Counted from the first letter of the stretch, positions 1 through 6,228 are shown. The stretch is DNA of 6,930 bases from Candidatus Bathyarchaeota archaeon (GCA_023488835.1 JAMDCS010000065.1:1-6930), one strand, 5' to 3'. Notes: generated by a model not told the origin, from the letters alone. Translations and numbers: made by a program.

Positions 1-24
1 ACTGCATCGGGAAGAAATCAAAAA
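1..24 (+). repeat. 24-bp exact direct repeat, copy 1
   Basis: Bases 1-24 match bases 438-461 without a mismatch; identity ends at base 25 (g here, a at 462). The match reaches the first base of the window, so its true left limit is unknown. Both copies read as LHREEIKK in the same phase. See copy 2 in lysY. Confidence 0.9.
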
Positions 25-43
25 GGGAGGAAATAAGAAATGA
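1..43 (+). CDS. 3' end of an upstream reading frame (partial, uncertain)
   Basis: Reading from base 2, a frame is open to a TGA at 41-43 and gives the tail LHREEIKKGGNKK. The stop overlaps the lysY ATG at 40 as ATGA, a common coupling arrangement in dense archaeal operons. In LysW-type clusters the preceding gene is often lysX/argX or lysW, so this could be the last residues of such a gene, but 13 residues are too few to identify it. The first eight residues, LHREEIKK, are the same as LysY residues 134-141, and the DNA is identical over 24 bases, so the segment may be a duplication or an assembly artefact. Confidence is low. Confidence 0.3.
   Translation, partial: LHREEIKKGGNKK
26..30 (+). 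promoter_or_regulatory. Ribosome binding site of lysY
   Basis: GGAGG, within gggagg at 25-30, lies 9 bases before the ATG at 40 and 12 before the second ATG at 43. The spacing favours the first ATG. The site falls just after the 24-bp repeat, inside the possible end of the upstream frame. Confidence 0.7.
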
Positions 44-1095
44 TGAGAATTGGAATAATCGGCGGTTCAGGATACGTTGGAAGCGAACTACTAAGACTAC
101 TCTTGATGCACCCAGAGGTAGAGGTAACTACGGTTACTTCACGGCAAAGTGCAGGAGAATTTGTCTTCAATGTACACCCAAACCTCAGGGGTTTAACTCA
201 GCTAAAATTTGTTCCCCAAGACATGGCTGAACTCCAAAAAAACTGTGACTTGGTCTTCACTGCTACTCCACACGGAGGCTCAGTAAACCTAGTTCCCAAA
301 CTTCTCGAGGCAGGTCTAAAAGTTATTGATATGAGCGCGGATTTTCGCTTAAAAAACCCAGCCGACTACGAGACCTATTATGGCTGGACACATGCTCACC
401 CAGAAATGCTAAAAGAAGCCGCATACGGCTTGCCTGAACTGCATCGGGAAGAAATCAAAAAAGCCAAACTCGTCGCTTGCCCGGGCTGCATGGCAACATC
501 TGCAATCCTTGGCTTAGCCCCCATAGTGAAAGCTGGGTTGGTTCACAATGACAAAATCATCGTTGACCTCAAAGTTGGTTCCTCTGGTGGCGGCAGCAAA
601 CCAAACCTTGCCTCACATCACCCCGAACGCTTCAGCGGAGTCCGTCCCTACCAAGTCACTGGGCACCGCCACACCGCCGAAGTTGAACAGGAACTAACCG
701 CATTAAGCAGTGAACCCGTCAAAATCGGCTTTACCCCACACGCCGTCAACATGGTACGCGGCATCCTTGCAACCATCCATGCATTCCCCAAGCAACCCAT
801 CGCCAGCAAAGACCTCTGGAAAGCACTCCGCGGCATGTACGGCACCGAACCCTTCGTACGCTTAGTAAAATACCAGAAAGGACCCTACCAGCTGCCTGAC
901 CCCAAAATTGTCATGGGCACAAACTTCTGCGACATCGGCTTCGAAATCGACGAACACGCAAACCGTCTCCTGCTCTTCTCAGCCATAGACAACATGACTA
1001 AAGGCGCGGCGGGGCAAGGCGTCCAATGCCTAAACCTACTCATGGGATTAGACGAAACCACAGGCCTTAAGAGCACTGGGTTCCATCCAGCGTGA
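40..1095 (+). CDS. lysY: LysW-aminoadipate (and probably glutamate) 6/5-phosphate reductase LysY
   Basis: This cytosolic NADPH-dependent reductase turns the acyl phosphate on the LysW-bound substrate into the semialdehyde, the step after LysZ. At 351 residues it has normal length for the ArgC/LysY family. Visible signatures are the dinucleotide-binding loop GGSGYVGSEL (8-17), the active-site segment CPGCMATSA with nucleophile Cys150, the loop VGSSGGGSK (179-187), and GHRHTAEVEQEL (208-219) with the catalytic-type histidine. The CPGCMAT and ASHHPER stretches resemble LysY more than bacterial ArgC (typically NPGCY). The start at ATG 40 is favoured by GGAGG 9 bases upstream; ATG 43 follows directly. 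It is the first complete gene of a lysYZJK operon, with 6 bases before lysZ. Whether it serves lysine only or also arginine cannot be read from this gene. Family certain; substrate inferred from the neighbours. Confidence 0.95.
   Translation: MMRIGIIGGSGYVGSELLRLLLMHPEVEVTTVTSRQSAGEFVFNVHPNLRGLTQLKFVPQDMAELQKNCDLVFTATPHGGSVNLVPKLLEAGLKVIDMSADFRLKNPADYETYYGWTHAHPEMLKEAAYGLPELHREEIKKAKLVACPGCMATSAILGLAPIVKAGLVHNDKIIVDLKVGSSGGGSKPNLASHHPERFSGVRPYQVTGHRHTAEVEQELTALSSEPVKIGFTPHAVNMVRGILATIHAFPKQPIASKDLWKALRGMYGTEPFVRLVKYQKGPYQLPDPKIVMGTNFCDIGFEIDEHANRLLLFSAIDNMTKGAAGQGVQCLNLLMGLDETTGLKSTGFHPA
438..461 (+). repeat. 24-bp exact direct repeat, copy 2 (inside lysY)
   Basis: This copy encodes LysY residues 134-141, LHREEIKK, just before the active-site loop. 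The context is normal for the family, so this copy looks original and the one at 1-24 derived or artefactual. Confidence 0.9.
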
Positions 1096-1101
1096 TTTGC
1101 C

Positions 1102-1911
1102 ATGTTGCTTGTTATTAAGATGGGTGGAAGCATCCTAAAAGAAGGCGCCTCAACCGACTTAGTCGCTGACCTAAAAGAAGTCGCCAAAACAAACAAAGTC
1201 ATCCTTGTCCACGGCGGAGGCGTCGAAGTCACCGAAATCGCTTCAAAACTTGGCAAAGAACAAAAATTCATCATCTCACCCGAGGGTTTTCGAAGCCGCT
1301 ACACCGACAAAGAAACCATCGAAATCTACACCATGGTTATGGCGGGCAAAATCAACAAGCAAATCGTGCTGGCGCTCCAAAGCCAAGGGATTCAGGCTGT
1401 AGGTTTAAGCGGGCTTGATGCCTCAATTCTGCAAGCTGAACGCAAAACCAAACTCATCGCTGTAGATGAACGTGGCAGAAAAAAAGTTATCGACGGCGGC
1501 TACACCGGCAAGATTACCCACGTTAAAACTGAATTGCTAAACTTGCTGCTTGAGAAAGGCTACGTGCCAATCGTAACCCCGATTGCGCTTAGCCAAGACT
1601 GTGAACCCTTAAACGTGGATGGCGACCGAACCGCAGCCATAATCGCAGGCGCACTGAAAGCCGACAAACTAATCTTGCTAACCGACGTGGAAGGCTTAAT
1701 TCTCAAGGGCGAGCGTGTCCCAAAGATTGCTGCAACCGAAGTCAAAGAGGTTCTGTCCAAAATTGGAGGCGGCATGAGCACCAAAGTCCACGCGGGACTG
1801 GAAGCCCTAAACCAAGGCGTCAAAGAAGTCCTCGTAACTTCAGGCACCGCTAAACAGCCCATTACTTCCGTTCTTAATCATCAGGTCGGTACAGTGATAA
1901 CTAGTGAATGA
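1102..1911 (+). CDS. lysZ: LysW-aminoadipate (and probably glutamate) kinase LysZ
   Basis: This amino-acid kinase family protein uses ATP to phosphorylate the side-chain carboxylate of the substrate carried on LysW. It has 269 residues, typical of the N-acetylglutamate kinase-like group. Motifs in order are KMGGS (6-10, phosphate-binding Lys6), HGGG (37-40), GFRSRYTD (62-69), NVDGDRTAA (171-179), LLTDVEGL (192-199) and GGGMSTK (222-228). The SRYTD segment is a LysZ feature that replaces the GLRVTD-type loop of ordinary acetylglutamate kinases and fits binding of the protein carrier. ATG 1102 is chosen because MLLVIKMGGS is the usual family N-terminus; no clear Shine-Dalgarno is seen, so translation is probably coupled to lysY, which ends 6 bases before. 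The 3' end overlaps the GTG start of lysJ by 8 bases. Confidence 0.95.
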   Translation: MLLVIKMGGSILKEGASTDLVADLKEVAKTNKVILVHGGGVEVTEIASKLGKEQKFIISPEGFRSRYTDKETIEIYTMVMAGKINKQIVLALQSQGIQAVGLSGLDASILQAERKTKLIAVDERGRKKVIDGGYTGKITHVKTELLNLLLEKGYVPIVTPIALSQDCEPLNVDGDRTAAIIAGALKADKLILLTDVEGLILKGERVPKIAATEVKEVLSKIGGGMSTKVHAGLEALNQGVKEVLVTSGTAKQPITSVLNHQVGTVITSE

Positions 1912-3115
1912 AAAAGAAATAATGGACATTGAAAACCGCTACATGGCGAATGTTTTCTCCAAAAAACCCATTGTGTTAACGAAAGGTAAGGGCGCGCTTG
2001 TCTGGGACATTAACGGCAGAGAATACGTGGATTGCACGAGCAGCTACGGCGTAGCGTTGCTGGGGCACTGTCATCCCAAGGTTGTAGCGGCTGTTCAGGC
2101 TCAGGCAGAACAACTCATTTCATGTCACAGCGGCTTCTACAACGATAAACGAGCTGAATTCATCCAAAAACTGGTCAAAATAACTCCGAAAGGCTTAGAC
2201 AAAGCTTTCCTCTCAAACAGCGGCGCCGAATCCGTAGAATGCGCCATAAAACTCGCCCGCAAATACACAGGCAAAACAGAAATCATCGCCTTGATGGGAG
2301 CGTTCCACGGCAAAACCATGGGCGCGCTCTCAGCGACATGGGATAAAAAGTACCGCGAACCATTCATGCCTCTTATCCCGGAAATCAAGCATGTCGCCCC
2401 TGACAACGTTGAAAAAATCCGCGAAGCAATAACCGACAAAACCGCTGCGGTTCTCATGGAGCCGATTCGCGGTGAAGGCGGAGTTCGCGTTCCACCAGAC
2501 GGTTACCTGAAGACGGTGCGGGAAATCTGCGACGAAAAGAACGTTTTGCTTATGTTTGATGAGGTGCAGACGAGTTTTGGTCGCACGGGAAAGTTGTTCG
2601 GCTGCCAAAACTGGGGCGTCACACCAGATGTTATGTGCTTAGCAAAACCTTTCGCAGGAGGCTTACCCATCGGCATAACCGTTGCCAAAGAAAACGTCAT
2701 GTCAGCGCTTAAACTCGGTGAGCACTCGACCACTTTCAGCGGTAGTCCGCTTGTTTGTGCTGCTGGATGCGCGGCGATAGATGCGCTGGTTGAGGAGAAA
2801 CTAGCTGATAAAGCCGCCACAAATGGCAAGTATTTCAAATCGCAATTGGAAAGTTTGCAGGCTAAGCATAAAATCATCAAGGAAGTCCGAGGTTTGGGCT
2901 TGATGCTCGGCGTTGAGTTACGCTTTGACGTTCTAAACGTAATCTTGAAGGCTCTTGGAAGAGGCGTTTTGGTGCTGGATGCGGGCAGAACCGTGGTCCG
3001 TTTGCTTCCACCTCTCGTCATCGAGAAAGTTCAAATTGACAAAGCCCTCTCAGTAGTAGATACGGTGTTGGGAGAAGAAGAGAATGAGCGAGCAAGCAGT
3101 ACGGTTCCTAACTAA
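1904..3115 (+). CDS. lysJ: LysW-lysine/ornithine aminotransferase LysJ
   Basis: This class III, PLP-dependent aminotransferase of the acetylornithine aminotransferase family aminates the LysW-bound semialdehyde using glutamate. Visible signatures are NSGAESVECAIKLARK (105-120), AFHGKTMGAL (133-142), FDEVQTSFGRTG (218-229, with the PLP-ring Asp219), CLAKPFAGGLPIG (245-257, Schiff-base Lys248) and HSTTFSGSPL (274-283). At 403 residues it is near the normal size; the last 15 or so residues (about EEENERASSTVPN) form a polar tail lying over the lysK start. The start is uncertain: GTG 1904 overlaps lysZ by 8 bases, while in-frame ATG 1922 leaves a 10-base gap and gives MDIENRYMANVF, which also fits the family. 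Neither has a strong Shine-Dalgarno. The ATG at 1908 is out of frame. Assignment as LysJ rather than ArgD rests on the lysYZ and lysK neighbours. Confidence 0.93.
   Translation: MNEKEIMDIENRYMANVFSKKPIVLTKGKGALVWDINGREYVDCTSSYGVALLGHCHPKVVAAVQAQAEQLISCHSGFYNDKRAEFIQKLVKITPKGLDKAFLSNSGAESVECAIKLARKYTGKTEIIALMGAFHGKTMGALSATWDKKYREPFMPLIPEIKHVAPDNVEKIREAITDKTAAVLMEPIRGEGGVRVPPDGYLKTVREICDEKNVLLMFDEVQTSFGRTGKLFGCQNWGVTPDVMCLAKPFAGGLPIGITVAKENVMSALKLGEHSTTFSGSPLVCAAGCAAIDALVEEKLADKAATNGKYFKSQLESLQAKHKIIKEVRGLGLMLGVELRFDVLNVILKALGRGVLVLDAGRTVVRLLPPLVIEKVQIDKALSVVDTVLGEEENERASSTVPN
3070..3074 (+). promoter_or_regulatory. Ribosome binding site of lysK
   Basis: GGGAG lies 9 bases before ATG 3084, inside the 3' end of lysJ. 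It supports the start that overlaps lysJ by 32 bases. Confidence 0.6.
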
Positions 3116-4214
3116 CTTACTAGGCATTTACAGTCCCTCAGGCAAAGAAGAGGACGCTGCCAACTTTTTAGCTGTTGAAATGAAGAAAATGGGTTTTGAC
3201 GTTGGCAAAGATGCCATCGGAAACGTCATAGGCGTCGTCGGCGAAGGCGAACCCGTCATCCTGCTGTGCGGTCATATGGATACGGTAGCTGGGCATCTGC
3301 CGCTTCGGATTGAAGAAGGCAAAATCTACGCCCGAGGCGCCGTTGACGCGAAGGGGCCTCTTGCGGCAATGATTATGGCAGCCGTTTCAGCTTCAAAGGA
3401 GTCTGGGTTTAAAGGAAAAATATTGGTCGCCAGTGTCGTCGAAGAAGAAGCTACCAGCCGAGGCGTCAAGCACCTCATCACTCAGGGAATCACAGCTGAC
3501 TACGCCATCTTCGGTGAACCCAGCGGCGTCGAAAACATTACAATTGGCTACAAAGGGCAAATCCAACTCAAAATCGCCCTCAAAACTGAAACGGGACATG
3601 CCTCTACACCGTGGCTCTACGATAATTCCCTGGAGAAATCGTATGAGCTTTGGGAACAAATAAAAAACGCTTCTTCATATCCCTCGCTGGATCCCTCGGC
3701 AAGCCCATACAACGCTGTCACTGCCTGCTTGGTTAAAGTTGTAGGCGGCAGAGCAACCTCGGTTGTTCCTTTTGAGGCTGAAATGAACCTTGACGTTCGA
3801 GTGCCCATTCAGTTCTCTACGTCTCAGGTTTTTGAGCAGATAGAGAAGATAATTGCCAAGTATCAAGCTGCCAATCCAAAGGTATCCGTGAAAGCAACTG
3901 TTCTTGACACTGTTGAGCCATTCGAAGTAAACAAGGCTTCGCCGCTTGTCCATGTACTGTCGTCGTCTGTCCGTAAAGTGCTGAATAAGCCGGCGACGCT
4001 TCTGCATAAAACAGGAACCGGCGACATGAACATTCTAGGCAAAGCCATGAACCTGCCCATAGTCACCTATGGACCCGGCGACTCGCACCTCGATCACACC
4101 TTAGAGGAGCACATTGACGTTAGTGAATACTTGGACTCGATTGCGGTTTACAAGGAGACGTTGTTGCGGTTAGGTGAGTTGCATAACAACAAGAATGGCT
4201 GTAAGTCAAGCTGA
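3084..4214 (+). CDS. lysK: LysW-lysine/ornithine hydrolase LysK
   Basis: This M20-family zinc carboxypeptidase-like hydrolase releases lysine (or ornithine) from the LysW C-terminal glutamate, the last step of the pathway. It has 376 residues, slightly long for the family. Metal and catalytic signatures are GHMDTV (63-68; His64 ligand, Asp66), RGAVDAKGPLAAM (84-96; bridging Asp88), EEE at 120-122 (general base and ligand), GEPSG (144-148; Glu145 ligand), TGHASTPW (170-177; dimer-domain His172) and YGPGDSHLDHT (329-339; His338 the probable last ligand). The YGPGDS-LDHT ending is typical of LysK. The start overlaps lysJ by 32 bases and has a good Shine-Dalgarno, so the genes are co-transcribed and probably translationally coupled. 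A hairpin/T-tract follows 22 bases after the stop. Confidence 0.94.
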   Translation: MSEQAVRFLTNLLGIYSPSGKEEDAANFLAVEMKKMGFDVGKDAIGNVIGVVGEGEPVILLCGHMDTVAGHLPLRIEEGKIYARGAVDAKGPLAAMIMAAVSASKESGFKGKILVASVVEEEATSRGVKHLITQGITADYAIFGEPSGVENITIGYKGQIQLKIALKTETGHASTPWLYDNSLEKSYELWEQIKNASSYPSLDPSASPYNAVTACLVKVVGGRATSVVPFEAEMNLDVRVPIQFSTSQVFEQIEKIIAKYQAANPKVSVKATVLDTVEPFEVNKASPLVHVLSSSVRKVLNKPATLLHKTGTGDMNILGKAMNLPIVTYGPGDSHLDHTLEEHIDVSEYLDSIAVYKETLLRLGELHNNKNGCKSS

Positions 4215-4236
4215 GTTTGCGCCTTATATTATGAAT

Positions 4237-4253
4237 GCGAGGCTCGCTTTTTT
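4237..4253 (+). terminator. Probable terminator of the lys operon
   Basis: A 4-bp GC stem (GCGA / TCGC with loop GGC, 4237-4247) is followed by six T residues (4248-4253). The stem is short, but archaeal termination depends mainly on the T-tract, and the position just after lysK fits. Confidence 0.5.
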
Positions 4254-4326
4254 AGGATTTGAATGATTATGTGGTTTGAATAGGCAAGTTTTTGAGCTTT
4301 AGCAAGAAAGATATTGTTGTGAAAAC

Positions 4327-4650
4327 ATGGGCAAAGATGGTTTTGTGTCCTCGGTAAAAGAGGGCGAACTCAAAGAAGGCCAAATGAAAGCCGTGCGTGT
4401 CAAGGGCAAGCCAATTTTGCTTGTGCGGCAGGGCGGCGAAGTTTTTGGAGTTTCAAACTATTGTCCCCACATGGGCTGCACCTTTGAAGGCGGAATACTA
4501 AGAGACTACCTCGTCATGTGTCCATGCCACGGATGGAAATTCGACATACGAAACGGACAATACATAGAAAACAAACAAACCACCCTGCAGACTTACCGAT
4601 GCAAAATCGAAAACGGAAAAATATTCATAGAAATTGAAAAACACAAATAG
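4327..4650 (+). CDS. Small Rieske [2Fe-2S] protein
   Basis: A single-domain, 107-residue Rieske protein with no signal peptide or membrane anchor, so probably a cytosolic electron carrier. The first cluster motif is CPHMGC (46-51) and the second CPCHGW (65-70). Ligands are Cys46, His48, Cys65 and His68. Cys51 and Cys67 match the disulfide pair of bc1/b6f-type Rieske proteins, while the Gly-Trp-Lys-Phe after the second motif is more like Rieske ferredoxins. The N-terminal half has the usual beta-strand pattern ending in VSNYCPH. No oxygenase, cytochrome b or nitrite reductase gene is next to it, so its partner is unknown; it stands between the lys operon and an unknown gene. ATG 4327 is the only sensible in-frame start; there is no clear Shine-Dalgarno, so a leaderless message is possible, but I see no convincing TATA box. 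Family certain, role unknown. Confidence 0.9.
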   Translation: MGKDGFVSSVKEGELKEGQMKAVRVKGKPILLVRQGGEVFGVSNYCPHMGCTFEGGILRDYLVMCPCHGWKFDIRNGQYIENKQTTLQTYRCKIENGKIFIEIEKHK

Positions 4651-4713
4651 GTTAGGCGCTATGGTTAGTCGTTGAGTTGGGCAGATGAATGACCGAATCC
4701 TTTGATTTCCAAT

Positions 4714-4724
4714 CTATATTTATA
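4714..4724 (+). promoter_or_regulatory. TATA-like promoter element
   Basis: ctatatttata is the clearest TATA-box candidate in the window. Its centre is about 34 bases before the GTG at 4754, so transcription would begin near 4746 and leave only a very short leader. That agrees with the lack of a Shine-Dalgarno. A purine-rich BRE is not obvious. Confidence 0.5.
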
Positions 4725-4753
4725 CCGCGTTTGTCAGTTTCTAATAAGCGCAG

Positions 4754-5128
4754 GTGCTTGACTTGAAAACATTCGAATTAACAATCCCCCAACAGTACCT
4801 AGACCACATCAACAAAGAAATTAAGAAGCCAAAACGACCAAACACAGAACTCCTGGAACTTTGGCTTGAACGAGAATTAAGCATCGAAAACGAAGGCACT
4901 TATGGAAACCTGCCAACCGACGAAAGCCACGTAACAGTGGAAGTTCTTCCAAACGGCAACTACAAAGTCATAATTTCAGACGTATGCTTTGGCATGATAG
5001 TATCACACGTCCAACCAGAACCACACAGCTACAAGATGCACAACGAAGACATATTCCACTGTTGGCTCGACATCAAAACAAACAAGGTCCACGCTGAAGA
5101 ACACATCAAAGTCAAAGAAACAGCCTAA
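4754..5128 (+). CDS. Unknown protein with a ribbon-helix-helix-like N-terminus
   Basis: I do not recognise this 124-residue protein. Residues 7-43 (FELTIPQQYL onward, then KRPNTELLELWLERELS) follow the pattern of a ribbon-helix-helix DNA-binding domain: a short strand ending in IP, helix one, a turn with basic residues, then helix two. The remainder (about 58-124) alternates as beta strands (HVTVEVLPNGNYKVIISDV) and is rich in histidine (85, 91, 96, 102, 113, 117), with cysteines at 78 and 103; it could be a ligand- or metal-sensing domain, but that is a guess. No membrane segment. The GTG start is supported by the TATA-like box and near-leaderless geometry; a TTG at 4763 is the alternative. 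Codon use resembles the lys genes more than the AT-rich genes to the right. A real gene is likely; regulator is only a hypothesis. Confidence 0.7.
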   Translation: MLDLKTFELTIPQQYLDHINKEIKKPKRPNTELLELWLERELSIENEGTYGNLPTDESHVTVEVLPNGNYKVIISDVCFGMIVSHVQPEPHSYKMHNEDIFHCWLDIKTNKVHAEEHIKVKETA

Positions 5129-5374
5129 AATCCTTGACTCTTGGAATTTAGACTTAAGCTTCTATTTTCTATTCCACTCGATCAGCTAAGTCTATGTTGC
5201 TAACGACCTTTGTCGAGTATTTTGTAATTGCAAGAAAAACTTGGGTAATAAATTCATTGGTTATTTTTTGAAAAACTCAAACACGCAAACTTGAACGGCT
5301 GAGACTAACGTATCATTATTCACATGAAGGCTTTTAGGGCAAACCTTGGGCTTTGATTACTGAATAATATTTTT
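5129..5374. other. AT-rich intergenic stretch with no gene seen
   Basis: There are no credible reading frames, tRNA or repeat array over these 246 bases. Weak structure only: an ACTCGA/TCGAGT inverted pair (5176-5181 and 5213-5218), a direct repeat GAAAAACT (5234-5241 and 5270-5277), and T-tracts at 5264-5269 and 5370-5376. It probably holds the end of the preceding transcript and the promoter of the next gene. Confidence 0.5.
5264..5269 (+). terminator. Possible T-tract terminator
   Basis: Six T residues follow a weak AATAA/TTATT inverted pair (5247-5251 and 5260-5264 approximately), about 135 bases after the 4754-5128 gene. It is a candidate end for that transcript, but T-tracts are expected by chance in AT-rich DNA. 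Confidence 0.25.
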
Positions 5375-5394
5375 TTGAACATTTTCATGTTCAA
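5375..5394. repeat. Perfect 8-bp inverted repeat over a gene start
   Basis: TTGAACAT (5375-5382), a 4-base spacer TTTC, then ATGTTCAA (5387-5394). The right arm begins with the ATG start at 5387, and the left arm begins with the alternative TTG start at 5375. It directly follows a run of seven T residues and an aataatat TATA-like stretch (5363-5370). It may be an operator for a dimeric repressor or an RNA hairpin covering the start codon. Confidence 0.6.
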
Positions 5395-5668
5395 GACAAC
5401 CGAGAAAAAAAGAAAAGACACTAGCAGAAAATGCCGTCGCACAGTTGACATTGCCTATAAGCAGGGTTTGCTCTATGTGTGGCTTCCCGAGGTTAAGAGA
5501 GGTATGTATGCTCAAATAATAATTGATTGCCAAACCCAAAAAGAAACAGTAAGTTGTGGATACTGTATTGTAAAAGAAAACTGCCATCTCCGTCTAGAAT
5601 TAGAAGATAAAATAGGTGACAAAGAGCCGTTAAAATTGTTGGTTCCTCTTCTATTGATAGAAGCCTGA
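5387..5668 (+). CDS. Small cysteine-containing unknown protein
   Basis: I do not recognise this protein of 93 residues from ATG 5387 (97 from TTG 5375). It begins with a strongly basic segment (KTTEKKRKDTSRKCRR), then alternating hydrophobic stretches (LLYVWLPEV, YAQIIIDC) that look like beta strands, and ends in LKLLVPLLLIEA. The last stretch is hydrophobic but short for a membrane helix. It has five cysteines (16, 48, 57, 60, 66 from ATG), including CGYC, so metal binding or a disulfide is possible. There is no Shine-Dalgarno before either start; an aataatat stretch 17-24 bases before the ATG could be a TATA box for a leaderless message, though the spacing is short. Overlapping frames on the other strand at 5357-5587 and 5493-5777 look worse. 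It ends 41 bases before the convergent gene on the minus strand. It may be a real gene, but comparative support is missing. Confidence 0.45.
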   Translation: MFKTTEKKRKDTSRKCRRTVDIAYKQGLLYVWLPEVKRGMYAQIIIDCQTQKETVSCGYCIVKENCHLRLELEDKIGDKEPLKLLVPLLLIEA

Positions 5669-5709
5669 ATTTTATTGTGCAACGCGTGTAATTGGGAAAC
5701 ATGTGATAG

Positions 5710-6228
5710 TTAATGGTTGAAAAACTTCTCAAGCACCCAACCCAGATGACCAAGATAATCTTCTTCAGTCCCAACATATGTTTGGAGCACCAACAATGCC
5801 CTCTCCTTTATTTCCGCTCTTGGAAGTTTGTATTCTCTAATGCAGGTTTCGATGTCTTGCGTGTCCCTCTGGTTTAACCTTCCAATCTTTGTTACAACTA
5901 TATCGAGTGGATGCAGAGCCCTCAGTAGTATGTGGCTGAAATTTTTGATTTTAATACTTTTCTCCAAGTAATCCTTAGGCAGCATCTGGCAATAAATATA
6001 CCCATCCGTCCACCTGTCCACCCTGTAGCCTGGAGGATTATTTTTCAGAACCTGCTCAAATTCTACCCTGTCAACAGCAGGGATAGTGAAATCGATATCT
6101 ATTGTAGATGGTTTTAGGTCAAGCAGAGTCATTGCTGTTCCGCCTGCGGCAACAAGCGTAATCTTTTTTGTAAGGTCATCGTTTAGGGCTTCTAAGAATT
6201 CTAATAAAGCGCTTTTGTCACAAGGCAT
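5710..6228 (-). CDS. DUF6036/AbiEii-like nucleotidyltransferase
   Basis: A 172-residue protein of the polymerase-beta-type nucleotidyltransferase fold, in the archaeal DUF6036 group related to AbiEii/MenT-like toxins. The active-site region is visible: AAGGTAMTLL (27-36), then STIDIDFTIP (41-50) with metal-binding Asp44 and Asp46. Further on, LDIVVTKIGRLNQRDTQDIE (108-127) carries the conserved Lys114, Arg117 and RD..D pattern of AbiEii relatives. The C-terminal 45 residues form helices. Members of this fold transfer nucleotides to RNA or protein; the target here cannot be inferred. ATG at 6228 (minus strand) has a GAGG 7 bases upstream and overlaps the preceding gene by 11 bases, so the two are translationally coupled. 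It could be the toxin, or the modifying antitoxin, of a two-gene module, or a housekeeping enzyme. Family confident, role inferred. Confidence 0.85.
   Translation of the reverse strand: MPCDKSALLEFLEALNDDLTKKITLVAAGGTAMTLLDLKPSTIDIDFTIPAVDRVEFEQVLKNNPPGYRVDRWTDGYIYCQMLPKDYLEKSIKIKNFSHILLRALHPLDIVVTKIGRLNQRDTQDIETCIREYKLPRAEIKERALLVLQTYVGTEEDYLGHLGWVLEKFFNH

Noticed and set aside
40..46. ATGATGA resembling a box C of a C/D guide RNA
   Set aside because: It is explained by the two start codons of lysY, and no box D or guide arrangement was found nearby.
648..1274. Minus-strand open frames opposite lysY (648-845 and 885-1274)
   Set aside because: They lie antisense to a clearly identified enzyme, have no recognisable protein pattern and reflect its codon bias.
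2137..3021. Minus-strand open frames opposite lysJ, up to 172 residues
   Set aside because: They are low-complexity Ser/Thr/Pro-rich products of the antisense strand of lysJ and overlap each other; no motif or ribosome site supports them.
4690..4702. tRNA-like 'ccgaatcc' resembling a T-arm
   Set aside because: There is no matching acceptor stem, anticodon arm or D-arm around it.
5176..5218. ACTCGA/TCGAGT inverted pair in the intergenic gap
   Set aside because: Six-base arms separated by 31 bases are expected by chance; no T-tract or gene start is linked to it.
5234..5277. GAAAAACT direct repeat, possible array
   Set aside because: There are only two copies, 36 bases apart, in AT-rich DNA; this is neither a CRISPR nor an iteron pattern.
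5357..5777. Minus-strand frames 5357-5587 and 5493-5777 across the small cysteine gene
   Set aside because: They overlap both each other and better-supported genes; 5493-5777 would run into the 3' end of the DUF6036 gene. I see no family features.
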